Assembly: GCA_947489315.1 (NCBI GenBank)
Contig: CANLCX010000001.1
Coordinates: 747,501 to 811,500, forward strand
Length of the DNA: 64,000 bases
Direction: 5' to 3'
Origin: an uncultured Sphingomonadaceae bacterium
GTDB taxonomy: Bacteria > Pseudomonadota > Alphaproteobacteria > Sphingomonadales > Sphingomonadaceae
Positions 17,743-27,925 of this stretch are shown piece after piece. Under the pieces are notes generated by a model. The model saw nothing but the letters and a program-made list of their open reading frames with translations. It did no database searches and was not told the DNA's origin. Within the stretch, counting starts at the first letter, position 1. Every line of letters begins with the position of its first letter. The position numbers and the translations under genes were made by a program.

Positions 17743-18738
17743 ATGAATATTATACCGAACACGCTCGACTTAATCGGCAACACGCCGCTCGTTCACCTTG
17801 CTGGCCCCAGTGCGGAGGCAGGCTGTGACATTTATGGCAAATGCGAATTTGCCAATCCCGGCGCCTCCGTAAAAGATCGTGCTGCTCTTTTCATCGTGCA
17901 GGATGCGGAAGAGCGCGGCTTGCTCAAACCGGGCGGCATGATTGTGGAAGGCACCGCGGGGAATACCGGTATCGGCATTGCGCTCGTCGCCAATGCTAAG
18001 GGCTATAAGACAACAATTGTAATGCCCGAAACCCAGAGCCGCGAAAAAATGGATACGCTGCGGGCCCTTGGTGCAAAGCTCGTATTGGTGCCGGCCGCGC
18101 CTTACGCCAATCCGGGTCATTTTGTGCATACATCCCGCCGCATGGCGGAAGAAACTGAGGGTGCTGTCTGGGCCAACCAGTTTGACAATGTCGCCAATCG
18201 CCGTGCGCATATTGAAACAACCGCCGAAGAAATCTGGGAACAGCTCGACGGAAAAGTGGATGGTTTTGTTTGCGCTGCGGGGACAGGCGGGACGATTGCC
18301 GGTGTGGGCATGGGCCTGAAGGCAAAAAATGAAAAAGTGAAAATCGGTCTGGCTGATCCCCACGGCGCAGCGCTTTACAATTATTATGCCCATGGCGAGC
18401 TGAAGTCCGAGGGTAGCAGTGTCGCCGAAGGGATCGGCCAGGGCCGGATCACCGGTAACCTAGAAGACGCGCCGATTGATACGCAATATCGCATCAGTGA
18501 CGAAGAAGGCATGAAGTGGGTTGAGCGATTGTTGCAGGAAGAGGGGCTGTGTCTTGGCCTCTCATCCGGGATTAATGTGGCCGGTGCTATTGCCTTGGGT
18601 AAAGAGCTGGGGCCAGGTAGCAAGATTGCTACAATCCTGTGTGATACAGGTTTTCGCTATTTGTCTTCGCTCTACAATGCCGCATGGCTGAAAGAGAAAG
18701 GACTGCCGGTTTTCCCCTGGCTGACAGAAGATGATTGA
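17743..18738 (+). CDS. cysK: Cysteine synthase A (O-acetylserine sulfhydrylase)
   Basis: PLP enzyme that makes cysteine from O-acetylserine and sulfide. The 331-residue protein has the PLP lysine at K44 (NPGASVKDR), the substrate loop EGTAGNTGIG and the phosphate-binding GTGGTIAGV. The ATG at 17743 is preceded by GGAAGA at the right distance; ATGs or GTGs further up are less likely. Some sphingomonad homologues are called cysteine synthase A rather than B because of the C-terminal segment, as here (FRYLSSLYNAAWL). It overlaps the next gene by 8 nt. Confidence 0.93.
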   Translation: MNIIPNTLDLIGNTPLVHLAGPSAEAGCDIYGKCEFANPGASVKDRAALFIVQDAEERGLLKPGGMIVEGTAGNTGIGIALVANAKGYKTTIVMPETQSREKMDTLRALGAKLVLVPAAPYANPGHFVHTSRRMAEETEGAVWANQFDNVANRRAHIETTAEEIWEQLDGKVDGFVCAAGTGGTIAGVGMGLKAKNEKVKIGLADPHGAALYNYYAHGELKSEGSSVAEGIGQGRITGNLEDAPIDTQYRISDEEGMKWVERLLQEEGLCLGLSSGINVAGAIALGKELGPGSKIATILCDTGFRYLSSLYNAAWLKEKGLPVFPWLTEDD

Positions 18739-19117
18739 AGACCCGAAAAATAGGAGTGATAGTCAGGATACGATACAACGTATTCAGGTTGGGGTTGTCG
18801 GACTTGTCGCAGTCCTAATGGTCGTCAGCGTTGCGAATTTTGTTCTGCAACGGGCCAGCGACGAACAGTCCGCGATCGAAGAAATTCAGGCCGAGGCGCT
18901 GGATAGCTCAGGTCGATTGGTTGTAGAAGCCGAGCCAGCACCCGCGCCGACGCCAGCGCCAGCCGAACCGCTTGCAGAACTTGGTATTACGCCGGCACCC
19001 GTGCAGGAGGACGAAGTTGTTCAGCCGGTGCCCGAAATTCCTAGTGCGCGGTCGCAAGTTGTTCCTGATCTGGAGCCTGATCCCAAACTGGAAGCGCGAA
19101 TGGATAAGGAAAGATAG
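18731..19117 (+). CDS. Small single-pass membrane protein with Pro/Glu-rich tail
   Basis: A 128-residue protein with a charged N-terminus, one membrane helix (about 20-41, GVVGLVAVLMVVSVANFVLQ) and a long disordered periplasmic tail of AP/EP repeats. It has no domain I recognise. Its start lies within the end of cysK, and the next gene begins 3 bp after its stop, so it is cotranscribed with both. The tail length suggests it reaches across the periplasm to a partner, possibly the 19121 lipoprotein; this is inference. Confidence 0.7.
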   Translation: MIEDPKNRSDSQDTIQRIQVGVVGLVAVLMVVSVANFVLQRASDEQSAIEEIQAEALDSSGRLVVEAEPAPAPTPAPAEPLAELGITPAPVQEDEVVQPVPEIPSARSQVVPDLEPDPKLEARMDKER

Positions 19118-19120
19118 CCG

Positions 19121-19906
19121 TTGTCGCGGATATTCGTTTTGGTTTCAATCCTGTTGGCCGCTGGTCTGCTGATGCAGTGCAGTCCGGCTGCTACAAATGT
19201 CGCAGGGGAAAGCAGGGCGCCCGCCAAAATCCAATTGATGACCAGTTTGCCAATAGTCTGGGGTGAAGACGGGTCGATGGAAAGCATATTGGCTGGCAAG
19301 ACGGCTCCGGCACCCATTTACGCTTATTGGCAAAAGAAACATGACATTGCCGCCGTCGACAGTTTTGAAGGACTGAACGATTCTGGCGCGGATATTGTCT
19401 TGTTGGCCCAGCCGCCGGCTATGGCTCCGGCGGATATTGCTGCTGTTGATGCATGGGTCAGGGCAGGTGGTAAGGCGATTATCCTGACGGACCCCATGCT
19501 GCTATGGCCTACTGACCTGCCGCTGGGTGACAAAGGTCGACCGCTGGCGTCTGGTCTGTTGTCACCGTTGCTAGGGCATTGGGGATTGGAATTGCAGGCA
19601 CCTGATGAAGCGGGGTCGGGTGGCGTCGAGTTGGAATTCTCTGGTGCGACCATTTCAACGGCGGGAATTGGAACGTTTAAACTTTTGCCGCAACAAGGCG
19701 TTGGTCAAGGGGAATGTGCTTTGAGTACAGCCAACGTCATGGCCCATTGCCGTATAGGAAAAGGGCGCGCGATTATTTTGGCTGATGCCGATTTTCTAAA
19801 CGATGCTCTATGGCCTGATATTGGCATTGGGAACAAGGATGACAGCACCGGTGATGCTAGGGGATTGGTCGATATTTTGATCACCGATTTGCGTAATAGT
19901 GGGTGA
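19121..19906 (+). CDS. Putative lipoprotein related to GldG/DUF4350-type proteins
   Basis: A 261-residue exported protein with TTG start, hydrophobic leader and lipobox LLMQC (Cys20). The mature part resembles a Rossmann-like domain as found in GldG-type ABC auxiliary proteins: GADIVLLAQPPAMAPADIAAVDAWVRAGGKAIILTDP, then RIGKGRAIILADADFLND. No ABC genes are nearby. Function unknown. It is the last gene before the dcw cluster, 311 bp from mraZ. Confidence 0.65.
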   Translation: MSRIFVLVSILLAAGLLMQCSPAATNVAGESRAPAKIQLMTSLPIVWGEDGSMESILAGKTAPAPIYAYWQKKHDIAAVDSFEGLNDSGADIVLLAQPPAMAPADIAAVDAWVRAGGKAIILTDPMLLWPTDLPLGDKGRPLASGLLSPLLGHWGLELQAPDEAGSGGVELEFSGATISTAGIGTFKLLPQQGVGQGECALSTANVMAHCRIGKGRAIILADADFLNDALWPDIGIGNKDDSTGDARGLVDILITDLRNSG

Positions 19907-20040
19907 TTCTCCAGCGAACCAGCTTTGCAGGGACGGCTTATTATCCATGTTTCCAACGACTAACCGGAGTTTTTGCCGGTTCCATCGAAAGAGGTTTAAA
20001 ATAAAATACAATTAAATCAAATAGATGCAGGATTTAGTCC

Positions 20041-20100
20041 GTAAAATCCCTTAAAATCCCGCAAAATCCCCTTCCATCCCCGACGTTCCCCTGTTAACCC
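20041..20100. promoter_or_regulatory. Six-unit MraZ operator upstream of mraZ
   Basis: Five TCCC tracts and one ACCC tract occur at exact 10-bp spacing, at 20047-20050, 20057-20060, 20067-20070, 20077-20080, 20087-20090 and 20097-20100. On the other strand these are GGG(A/T) tracts with one-turn spacing, the form of the MraZ box, known in E. coli as three TGGG repeats five bases apart. Here there are six on one face of the helix, 118 bp before the mraZ start. The rest of the 311-bp gap (19907-20217) shows no other clear element. Confidence 0.8.
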
Positions 20101-20217
20101 TATCTCGTTATCGGGGTAAATTTCCTGTCCGGGATTCTGGTGTTTCGGGAGCGGTTCATTGTGCGCTTCTCCCAACAAGAGAGATTTGCCTTTCGATCGA
20201 GTTGAGGGATTGAGGCT

Positions 20218-20706
20218 GTGTCTGGCAATTATGCTTATTCAGGATCGGGAATTTCCGCGATAGACGATAAAGGTCGTCTGTCCGTTCCTGCATTTCTGCG
20301 TAAAGACCTGGTCTCCAGCAGCGACGGCCGTGTCCTGTGTCTAGGCAAGCATGAAAAATGGGATTGCTTGGTTGGCTTCGGCCTTAGCCGCAAAATCGAC
20401 ATGCTGGCGGAAATCGACAAGGAAGAAGAGATCGCCATCGCTCGGTCAGAACCTTATGATCGCGATGCTGCCGGTGCCCGCAAATTCTCATCCCTGCAAG
20501 AGCTGAGTTTCGACGCCAGTGGGCGCTTTGTTTTGCCGCCAATGCTGCAAGCGATTAGCGGCCTGAAAGATAACGTCATCTTCCATGGTATCGGCAAGAC
20601 CTTTTGTCTGTGGGCGCCGCAAGCGTTGCTTGATACCACCGATGACGTGCCAGTTGATAAGCGCTTGGTGGAATTTCATCTCAGCGAATTGGGGAAAAAG
20701 AAATGA
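20218..20706 (+). CDS. mraZ: Transcriptional regulator / cell division protein MraZ
   Basis: AbrB-like DNA-binding protein that represses the dcw promoter in E. coli by binding the TGGG boxes. The 162 residues give two SpoVT-AbrB-like repeats: [20 protein letters not shown] and [21 protein letters not shown], each with a DKGRL/DASGRF turn. GTG start at 20218 with GAGG upstream. Overlaps rsmH as ATGA. Probably autoregulates through the six-unit operator. Confidence 0.94.
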   Translation: MSGNYAYSGSGISAIDDKGRLSVPAFLRKDLVSSSDGRVLCLGKHEKWDCLVGFGLSRKIDMLAEIDKEEEIAIARSEPYDRDAAGARKFSSLQELSFDASGRFVLPPMLQAISGLKDNVIFHGIGKTFCLWAPQALLDTTDDVPVDKRLVEFHLSELGKKK

Positions 20707-21671
20707 CCCCAAAAACAGCGTCTTCTGCACCTTCGAAGCCCCATATTCCCGTCCTGCTCGATGAAGTCATTGATGCGCTCGCCATTACTCCGGGCGAGAC
20801 GCATGTTGATGGCACATTCGGTGCAGGCGGCTACAGCATGGCGATGATTGCGGCTGGTGCGAAAGTACATGGTTTTGATCAAGACCCTGATGCGATCGCC
20901 AGCGGTCATGAATTGGTGGAAAGCTCTGACGGCAAACTTGTCCTGCATCATGCCTTCTATTCGCAAATGGCTGACGTTTTGGTCGATGAAGATATTGACG
21001 GCGTTACGCTGGATATCGGCGTTTCATCGATGCAGTTAGATCAAGCGGAGCGTGGCTTCTCGTTCCAGAAAGACGGTCCGCTCGACATGCGTATGTCACA
21101 AGATGGACCAAGCGCAGCTGATTTCCTGAATGAATCAGATGAAGAAGATATTGCCAACGTCATCTATCGCTATGGCGAAGAACGCCGTTCGCGCAAAATT
21201 GCCAAAGCCATCGTCAATGCGCGTCCGCTAACACGGACCTCTGAGTTGGCCAATATCGTCCGCAAGGCATTGGGTCATAAACCGGGCGACAAAAAAGACC
21301 CGTCAACTCGTACGTTTCAGGCAATCCGAATCCATATCAACCGCGAGTTGGGCGAGTTGGAGGACGGCCTTGCAGCCGCAGAGCGTATGCTGAAACCTGG
21401 CGGCCGATTAGCCATCGTAACCTTTCACAGCCTTGAAGATCGTATCGTCAAAAATTTCCTGCGTGATCGTAGCGGACAAAAATCCGCTGGTTCGCGCCAT
21501 CTACCCCAAGTTTCCGAAAAACGGCCGGCACCCACCTTTCATAAACCAGCCAAAATGGTGCGTCCGGCCGGGGCGGAGCAGGTCTCTAATCCCCGAGCCC
21601 GCTCCGCCACCCTCAGATCAGCGGTGCGTTCCGACGCGCCAGCCCTTGCGAAGACAGGAGGCATCCAATGA
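20703..21671 (+). CDS. rsmH: 16S rRNA (cytosine-1402-N4)-methyltransferase
   Basis: SAM-dependent methylation of 16S C1402 in the P site. The 322-residue protein shows [11 protein letters not shown], the SAM-binding [13 protein letters not shown], the family-specific [18 protein letters not shown] with DMRM, and [15 protein letters not shown]. Second gene of the dcw cluster; ATGA overlaps on both sides. Confidence 0.96.
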   Translation: MTPKTASSAPSKPHIPVLLDEVIDALAITPGETHVDGTFGAGGYSMAMIAAGAKVHGFDQDPDAIASGHELVESSDGKLVLHHAFYSQMADVLVDEDIDGVTLDIGVSSMQLDQAERGFSFQKDGPLDMRMSQDGPSAADFLNESDEEDIANVIYRYGEERRSRKIAKAIVNARPLTRTSELANIVRKALGHKPGDKKDPSTRTFQAIRIHINRELGELEDGLAAAERMLKPGGRLAIVTFHSLEDRIVKNFLRDRSGQKSAGSRHLPQVSEKRPAPTFHKPAKMVRPAGAEQVSNPRARSATLRSAVRSDAPALAKTGGIQ

Positions 21672-22270
21672 AACTGGCAGTCAAACGTCTTGAGGGCATA
21701 GGATGGCTAGCGCTCGTTCTTCTAGTGGCTATTTTGCTGTATCCGCTGTCGCTTAGCGTGGCATCGTTACGCAGCGATTTGGCGCGCACTGATAACAAAG
21801 TCGTATCGATCAAAAAAGAAATTCGGTATTTGGAAACAGAATTCAGCGCTCGGGCCAATTTGAGGCAGTTGGAACATTGGAACAAACTAGAATATGGTTA
21901 CGTGTCCCCAAATGCGTCGCAATTTTTAGATGGCGAGCGGGCGCTCGCCAATCTTGGTGATGCGAATTTACGAAAGCCTGTAAAAGTCGCGGTCATCAGT
22001 TCGATGGATAAAGTCAAGCCAGCTGGCATCATTGGTTCGGTCTTTCCGACCGCATCGGCAAAGACGCGCAGCGCCGAAAGAAGTGACGCGACGGCCGACC
22101 AACAACAAGATGCTGCTGTCCAAAGCGGCGATGAACCGACGGCTGCTCAATTGCGTGAAACCAAAACCAGGCGAGTGGCCGATATGGAAGCGAAGCTTCT
22201 CGACGATGGCTTAATCCGACAACTTGCGGCTCGAGCGAATAGTGAGCAGGCTGGGAGCAGCACTCAATGA
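21668..22270 (+). CDS. ftsL: Cell division protein FtsL with extended C-terminus
   Basis: Bitopic division protein that with FtsB and FtsQ activates FtsWI. Membrane helix at about residues 12-30 ([19 protein letters not shown]), a coiled-coil-like stretch with a leucine pattern ([27 protein letters not shown]) and a LRQLEHWN region. At 200 residues it is far longer than the usual 100-120; the last 80 residues are polar and probably disordered. Assigned from position between rsmH and ftsI plus topology. Confidence 0.85.
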   Translation: MKLAVKRLEGIGWLALVLLVAILLYPLSLSVASLRSDLARTDNKVVSIKKEIRYLETEFSARANLRQLEHWNKLEYGYVSPNASQFLDGERALANLGDANLRKPVKVAVISSMDKVKPAGIIGSVFPTASAKTRSAERSDATADQQQDAAVQSGDEPTAAQLRETKTRRVADMEAKLLDDGLIRQLAARANSEQAGSSTQ

Positions 22271-23955
22271 CAACGCTTCTGGCAAACAGCAGAAAAGTGC
22301 AGTTTTCCGGTAAAAATAAGGAAATAGCAGCCAGCGCCCACTTTCGTTTGATGGTGCTGCTGCTGGTGTTTCTAGCGATTTTCACGATTATTGTCGGGCG
22401 GTTGATCAGCTTTAGTATATTAGAGGACGCTAAGCCTACCCGCATTTCCAGTTCCACCTTTGTGCCTGCGCGCGGTGATATCGTGGACCGCAATGGTGTG
22501 CCCTTGGCGCGGACCATAAAGGGTTATGCTATTCGCGTGGTTCCGGAGCGCGTACTTAGTGACAAAGCAACACTTGCGCGGCAATTGAGCGATCTTTTTC
22601 CCGATACTAGCGAAGCAGAGTTTCTTGCGAAGCTTGAAGGTTCACGACCAACTTATCTCCGTCGCCGTGCGTTGCCTACAGAGGTTAAACAAGTCCATGC
22701 GCTGGGCGAAATTGGCATTGAGTTTCCAAGAGAGAATGAGCGGCTCTATCCTCAGCGCGACTTGGCTGCCCATGTTTTGGGTTATGTTGATGCTGACAGC
22801 GAAGGCATTATGGGCATGGAGCGTGCGCTCAATGATCGTTTGCAGGACGAAAGTCTTCGGGGGGCACCGGCCGCGCTATCTATCGACAGCCGGGTGCAGG
22901 CTGCGCTTGAAAGCGAGTTGATGGTCGCAATGACAGCTCATGATGCACGCGGTGCTGCTGGTATCATACTCGATGTTCATACTGGTGAAGTGATGGCACT
23001 GGCATCGCTTCCGGTATTCGATCCGAACAAGATCCGCAAAGCGACCATGAAATATCAGACCAATGAAGTGACCCAGAGTGTGTTTGAACTGGGCTCAACT
23101 TTCAAGCCTTTGACGGTCGCTGCTGCGCTTGATGCGGGGACGGTGACTGATCTTGCGGTGCGTTATAATGCGACCGAACCGATCAAGGTTGGTGCTTTTA
23201 CAATCAAAGATGACCATGGTCAGAATCGCTATCTCAATGTGCCGGAAACGCTGGTTCATAGTTCCAATATTGTGACTGCCCGATTGGCCGATAACCTTGG
23301 CAAAGAGGGCATGGAGCACATGATCCGACGCCTCGGCTTTGATGAGCGGCCGCATATCGAGCTCGCTGAACGGGGAAAGCCGCTCTGGCCACAAAGCTGG
23401 GGTCGCGTGACCAATATGACAATTGCCTATGGTCACGGTATCGCGGTTACACCACTTCATTTGGCGAGCGCATATGCCGCTTTGGTGAATGGCGGCATTT
23501 GGCGCCCGGCAACATTGCTTAAGGTTGCACCAGGTGAGGAAGCCGAAGGGCGCCGTGTATTCAAAGCAGCGACTAGCGCCCGGATGCGTCAGCTGCTTCG
23601 GATGATTGTGTCTAACGGTACGGGACGAAAAGCGGACGCACCAGGTTACCGGATTGGCGGTAAGACAGGGTCTGCGGAGAAACCATCCAATGGCGGATAC
23701 AACAAGACTTCGCTCGTTTCCACATTTGCCGCCGCATTCCCAATGGATAATCCACGCTATGTAGTTATCGCAATGCTGGACGAACCCAAGGGTAATGCGG
23801 AAACCGGTTTTCAGCGGACTGCCGGCTGGACTGCTGCTCCGGTTGTGCGCAAAGTCGTGCCAAGGGTTGGGCCGATGCTGGGCGTTGTTCCTGATGAGCA
23901 CCGTGATGTTGATGTATCGGAGCTGACACCGCTGCTCTGGTCGCCGAAAGGATAG
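22267..23955 (+). CDS. ftsI: Septal transpeptidase FtsI (PBP3)
   Basis: Class B penicillin-binding protein making septal cross-links with FtsW. The 562 residues give one N-terminal membrane helix, a pedestal domain starting PARGDIVDRNGVPLAR, and the transpeptidase domain with nucleophile S277 (S277-T-F-K280), S332-S-N334 and K466-T-G-S. The SxN motif reads SSN. Four-nt overlap with ftsL; three-nt gap to murE. Confidence 0.96.
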   Translation: MTTLLANSRKVQFSGKNKEIAASAHFRLMVLLLVFLAIFTIIVGRLISFSILEDAKPTRISSSTFVPARGDIVDRNGVPLARTIKGYAIRVVPERVLSDKATLARQLSDLFPDTSEAEFLAKLEGSRPTYLRRRALPTEVKQVHALGEIGIEFPRENERLYPQRDLAAHVLGYVDADSEGIMGMERALNDRLQDESLRGAPAALSIDSRVQAALESELMVAMTAHDARGAAGIILDVHTGEVMALASLPVFDPNKIRKATMKYQTNEVTQSVFELGSTFKPLTVAAALDAGTVTDLAVRYNATEPIKVGAFTIKDDHGQNRYLNVPETLVHSSNIVTARLADNLGKEGMEHMIRRLGFDERPHIELAERGKPLWPQSWGRVTNMTIAYGHGIAVTPLHLASAYAALVNGGIWRPATLLKVAPGEEAEGRRVFKAATSARMRQLLRMIVSNGTGRKADAPGYRIGGKTGSAEKPSNGGYNKTSLVSTFAAAFPMDNPRYVVIAMLDEPKGNAETGFQRTAGWTAAPVVRKVVPRVGPMLGVVPDEHRDVDVSELTPLLWSPKG

Positions 23956-23958
23956 GCG

Positions 23959-25437
23959 ATGAAACTATGCGCTCTTATCGCCGGGCTCAATGATGCGGCA
24001 TTGGAAAGCGAAGAAGGTGAAGCCCATGTCACGGGCTTTGCGATCGACCATCGCAAGATCGCGCCGGGCAATATTTTTGGGGCTTTTCAGGGCACTAAGG
24101 TAAATGGTGAGGATTTTATTGAGGTCGCTGTTGCTGCTGGTGCAATCGCGATTGTCGCGCATCCCGATGCTGAGGTGGAAGGCGCGGTTCATATTGCAGA
24201 TAACGAACCTAGGCGGGTCTTTGCATTAATGGCGGCGCGCTATTTTACACCTACACCGCAACATGTCGCGGCGGTGACTGGTACCAATGGTAAGACATCC
24301 ATAGCGGAAATGACTCGCCAACTTTGGCATATGGCGGGCCTGAACAGCGCATCCATCGGCACGCTGGGCGTGACCACAGCGGACGAACAGGTCAAAACCG
24401 GCCTGACCACACCCGATATCGTAACCTTCCTGTCCAACATGTCCGGTCTCGCGCGCGAAGGCGTGAGCCATGTGATATTTGAGGCGTCCAGCCATGGTCT
24501 TTCCCAATATCGCACAGAGGGATTGCCGGTGCAGGTGGGCGTGTTCACTAATCTCAGCCGCGACCATCTCGATTATCATGGCGATATGGACAGCTATTTT
24601 GAAGCCAAGATGCGGCTGTTCGACGAAGTGGTTGATGAAACCGGAACCGCCGTTATCTGGGCCGATGACGAATGGTCCGGGCCAGTTATCAAGCGGGCCA
24701 TGGATCGCGGGTTGAATCTTTTTACGGTCGGCGAGCAGGGAACATCACTGCGCCTATTATCGCGTACCCCCACCCAATTGGGTCAGGTACTGATGATCAA
24801 GGCGCAGGGTAATACACACCGGATCGCACTGCCGTTGATCGGGGCTTATCAGGCCGCCAATATTATGTGCGCAGCGGGCGTTGTCTTGTCCACTGGCGGA
24901 ACGCTGGAAGATGTTTTTGATCATATGCAGCGGGTGCAGCCGGTGCGCGGACGCTTGGAACGTGCCGTGATCACCAAGGTCGGCGCCCCTGTTTATGTCG
25001 ACTATGCCCACACGCCCGATGGCCTGCGCGCCGCGATTGACGCGCTGCGGCCTCATGTGAAGGGCCAGTTGATAACGATTTTCGGCGCTGGTGGTGATCG
25101 GGATAAAGGCAAGCGCCCTGAAATGGGCAAGGTTGCTGTAGAGCTTTCGGATATCACCATTGTTACCGATGACAATCCGCGCGGAGAGGACCCGGCGGTC
25201 ATTCGTGCAGACATCATGACTGGGGCGCAAAACGCCAAGGAAGTTGGCGATCGCAGGGCGGCAATTGCCCATGCCATTGCACTGGCCGGTGCTGACGATA
25301 TCATTTTGTTGGCAGGTAAGGGGCATGAACAGGGGCAGATTATTGGCGATCGCGTCATTCCATTCGATGATGTTGAGGTTGCCCGCGAATGTGCCCGTGA
25401 AGCAACGAGTGCGACGCAGTCGGAGGCCACCGCATGA
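23959..25437 (+). CDS. murE: UDP-MurNAc-tripeptide synthetase (meso-DAP adding)
   Basis: Mur ligase adding meso-diaminopimelate to UDP-MurNAc-L-Ala-D-Glu. The 492-residue protein has the P-loop G108-TNGKTS114 and the specificity motif D405-N-P-R408, which marks meso-DAP rather than Lys use. The N-terminal uridine-binding domain has the usual FAIDHRKIAPGNIFGAFQGTKVNG. ATGA overlap with murF. Confidence 0.96.
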   Translation: MKLCALIAGLNDAALESEEGEAHVTGFAIDHRKIAPGNIFGAFQGTKVNGEDFIEVAVAAGAIAIVAHPDAEVEGAVHIADNEPRRVFALMAARYFTPTPQHVAAVTGTNGKTSIAEMTRQLWHMAGLNSASIGTLGVTTADEQVKTGLTTPDIVTFLSNMSGLAREGVSHVIFEASSHGLSQYRTEGLPVQVGVFTNLSRDHLDYHGDMDSYFEAKMRLFDEVVDETGTAVIWADDEWSGPVIKRAMDRGLNLFTVGEQGTSLRLLSRTPTQLGQVLMIKAQGNTHRIALPLIGAYQAANIMCAAGVVLSTGGTLEDVFDHMQRVQPVRGRLERAVITKVGAPVYVDYAHTPDGLRAAIDALRPHVKGQLITIFGAGGDRDKGKRPEMGKVAVELSDITIVTDDNPRGEDPAVIRADIMTGAQNAKEVGDRRAAIAHAIALAGADDIILLAGKGHEQGQIIGDRVIPFDDVEVARECAREATSATQSEATA

Positions 25438-26855
25438 ACCCTTTGTGGACATCTTCCGCCATCGCCGAGGCCGTGCAAGGCAAGGCTAGCACAGATTTTG
25501 AAGTCGGCGGCGTTGCGTTTGATTCCCGTGAAATTGGGCCAGGCGACCTGTTCTTTGCGCTGAAAGGCGAACAAAGTGATGGGCATCTTTATGTCGACAA
25601 TATCTATGCGGCAGGCGGTACTGGCGTAGTGGTCAGTCAGCCCGTTGATGGTCCCCATATATTGGTATCGGATACCACTAAAGCCTTAGATCACTTGGCC
25701 GTCGCATCGCGCGCCCGTAGCGATGCCAAGATTATCGGTGTCACCGGATCGGTCGGTAAAACCGGCACCAAAGAAGCCCTTTTTGCAGCTTTGAACCGTG
25801 CGTCCATGGGAAAGTCCCATCGGTCGGTGAAAAGCTACAATAACCATGTTGGCGTTCCGCTGAGCCTGTCGCGTATGCCGGCGGAATGCCAATATGGAAT
25901 TTTTGAAATGGGCATGAACCATAGCGGGGAGCTAGCGCAGCTTACCCGGCTAGTTCGGCCAGACGTCGCGATCATAACTGCTATTGCACCGGCCCATATC
26001 GGACATTTTTCGAGTGTCGAAGCGATTGCCGATGCCAAAGCGGAGATTTTTCAGGGGCTAACGCATGAAGGCACGGCAATCATTCCCTTTGATAGCCCAT
26101 ATTATGAGCGCCTCCGTAAAGCGGCCTTGCGCTATACCAAGAAGGTCATCACTTTTGGTTTTGATGAACAGGCCGATGTCCGGGCTGTCGATGTCGTTCC
26201 GGCACCCGGCGGCGGATCACTGGTAACAGCCAGCCTTCGGGACGATGGCCGAGGCGATCGCAGCCTGTGCTTCACGATTGCAGAGCCTGGCAAGCATTGG
26301 GTATCCAATGCGTTGGCGATATTGGCCGCTGTGCGCGCAGTTGGCGGCGACTTGGCGGCGGCCGGTCTGGCGCTGGCGGAACTATCGGGCCTTGATGGCC
26401 GCGGCAAGCGACATCAAATTGAGTTGAAAGATGGCGGTCAGGCGTTGTTAATTGATGAAAGTTACAACGCCAATCCGGTGTCGATGAAAGCGACTTTGGG
26501 TCAGTTGGCGAATGAAGTCTGCGGCGGCAAAAAAATCCTATTATTAGGTGCGATGGGCGAACTGGGCGACCAGGCACAGGCCTATCATGAAGGGCTTGCC
26601 GATGACATTTTTGCCTCTGGTGCGCAGACTATTATTCTGGTTGGCGATGAAATGATTCATACGTCAGCTAAATTGGCTGAAATAGTGTCAGAAAAGCTTG
26701 ATCACGCCCCCGAAATATCTCATGTCGCTGGCTCTTCGGAGGCGCTGGCTGAGGTTGCAGGGAAAATCAGCGACGAAGATATCCTTCTTATCAAAGGGTC
26801 TAATTATTTGGGGCTTGCCAAGGTCGTTTCGGCTTTGGTGAGCGGGGAGTATTAA
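25434..26855 (+). CDS. murF: UDP-MurNAc-tripeptide-D-alanyl-D-Ala ligase
   Basis: Adds D-Ala-D-Ala to the UDP-MurNAc-tripeptide. The 473 residues show [22 protein letters not shown] at the N-terminus, the P-loop [14 protein letters not shown] at about residue 102, [22 protein letters not shown] and [17 protein letters not shown]. The stop and the mraY start share one base (TAATG). Confidence 0.95.
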   Translation: MNPLWTSSAIAEAVQGKASTDFEVGGVAFDSREIGPGDLFFALKGEQSDGHLYVDNIYAAGGTGVVVSQPVDGPHILVSDTTKALDHLAVASRARSDAKIIGVTGSVGKTGTKEALFAALNRASMGKSHRSVKSYNNHVGVPLSLSRMPAECQYGIFEMGMNHSGELAQLTRLVRPDVAIITAIAPAHIGHFSSVEAIADAKAEIFQGLTHEGTAIIPFDSPYYERLRKAALRYTKKVITFGFDEQADVRAVDVVPAPGGGSLVTASLRDDGRGDRSLCFTIAEPGKHWVSNALAILAAVRAVGGDLAAAGLALAELSGLDGRGKRHQIELKDGGQALLIDESYNANPVSMKATLGQLANEVCGGKKILLLGAMGELGDQAQAYHEGLADDIFASGAQTIILVGDEMIHTSAKLAEIVSEKLDHAPEISHVAGSSEALAEVAGKISDEDILLIKGSNYLGLAKVVSALVSGEY

Positions 26856-27925
26856 TGTTTTACCTATTGGCACAATGGCTTGAATTTGAAGGCGTGTTCA
26901 ATGTCTTTCGCTATCTGAGTTTTCGCTCTGGCGCCGCGATCGCTACCGCACTGTTTATCGGGATGCTGATCGGGCCACGGTTCATCAACATGCTCCGGAT
27001 GAAGCAGGGCAAGGGCCAGCCGATCCGCGAAGACGGGCCGATTACCCATCTCAAAAAAGCAGGCACACCGACTATGGGTGGGCTGATGATTTTGATTTCA
27101 CTGGTCATTTCGTTGTTGTTGTGGATGGATTTGTCCAATATTTTTGTCTGGGCGTGTATCTTTGTGACACTCGGTTTCGGCGCCATTGGCTTCATGGATG
27201 ATTATGATAAAGTCAGCAAAGCAAGCCATAAAGGCGTCCCTGGGCGTGTCAGACTATTGATGGAATTTGTCGTTGCTGGTTTTGCGACCTGGATCATTAT
27301 TCAGCAGGTTGGAACTGATCTCTACGTTCCGTTTTTCAACGATGTGCAGATCAATCTCGGGATATTCTATTTCCCGTTTGCCATGTTTGTCATTGTCGGC
27401 TCCGGCAACGCCGTAAACCTGACCGATGGTCTGGATGGTCTGGCGACCATGCCAGTTGTCATCGCAAGCGCGACCTTCCTGATCCTTGTCTATCTTTCCG
27501 GCAATGCAGTCTTTTCCGGATATCTTGGCATACCCTTTGTACCGGGAGCGGGTGAGCTTGCCATTTTCTGCGCCTGTATCATCGGGTCTTGCCTCGCATT
27601 TCTATGGTTTAATGCACCGCCGGCCGCGGTGTTCATGGGTGATACGGGCAGCCTCGCTCTAGGTGGCGCGCTTGGTGCTATTGCTGTTTCAATCCACCAT
27701 GAAATCGTGCTCGCCATTGTCGGCGGGCTCTTCGTGTTAGAAGCGGTGTCCGTTATTGTGCAGGTGTTCTTTTTCAAACGCACCGGCAGGCGGGTATTCC
27801 GCATGGCCCCGATCCATCACCATTTTGAACAGCTTGGCTGGTCTGAATCCACAATCGTGATCCGCTTCTGGATCATCAGTCTGGTGCTTGCACTTGCCGG
27901 TCTAGCGACGCTCAAGCTCAGATGA
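26855..27925 (+). CDS. mraY: Phospho-MurNAc-pentapeptide transferase
   Basis: Integral membrane enzyme that transfers phospho-MurNAc-pentapeptide to undecaprenyl phosphate (lipid I). The 356-residue protein has about ten helices, [15 protein letters not shown], the catalytic [19 protein letters not shown] and the [12 protein letters not shown] loop, and the C-terminal [14 protein letters not shown]. One-base overlap with murF, ATGA overlap with murD. Confidence 0.97.
   Translation: MFYLLAQWLEFEGVFNVFRYLSFRSGAAIATALFIGMLIGPRFINMLRMKQGKGQPIREDGPITHLKKAGTPTMGGLMILISLVISLLLWMDLSNIFVWACIFVTLGFGAIGFMDDYDKVSKASHKGVPGRVRLLMEFVVAGFATWIIIQQVGTDLYVPFFNDVQINLGIFYFPFAMFVIVGSGNAVNLTDGLDGLATMPVVIASATFLILVYLSGNAVFSGYLGIPFVPGAGELAIFCACIIGSCLAFLWFNAPPAAVFMGDTGSLALGGALGAIAVSIHHEIVLAIVGGLFVLEAVSVIVQVFFFKRTGRRVFRMAPIHHHFEQLGWSESTIVIRFWIISLVLALAGLATLKLR

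Noticed and set aside
17477-17746. 89-codon frame upstream of cysK
   Set aside because: No RBS, no family features, overlaps the cysK start; its Lys/His-rich content looks like translated non-coding DNA.
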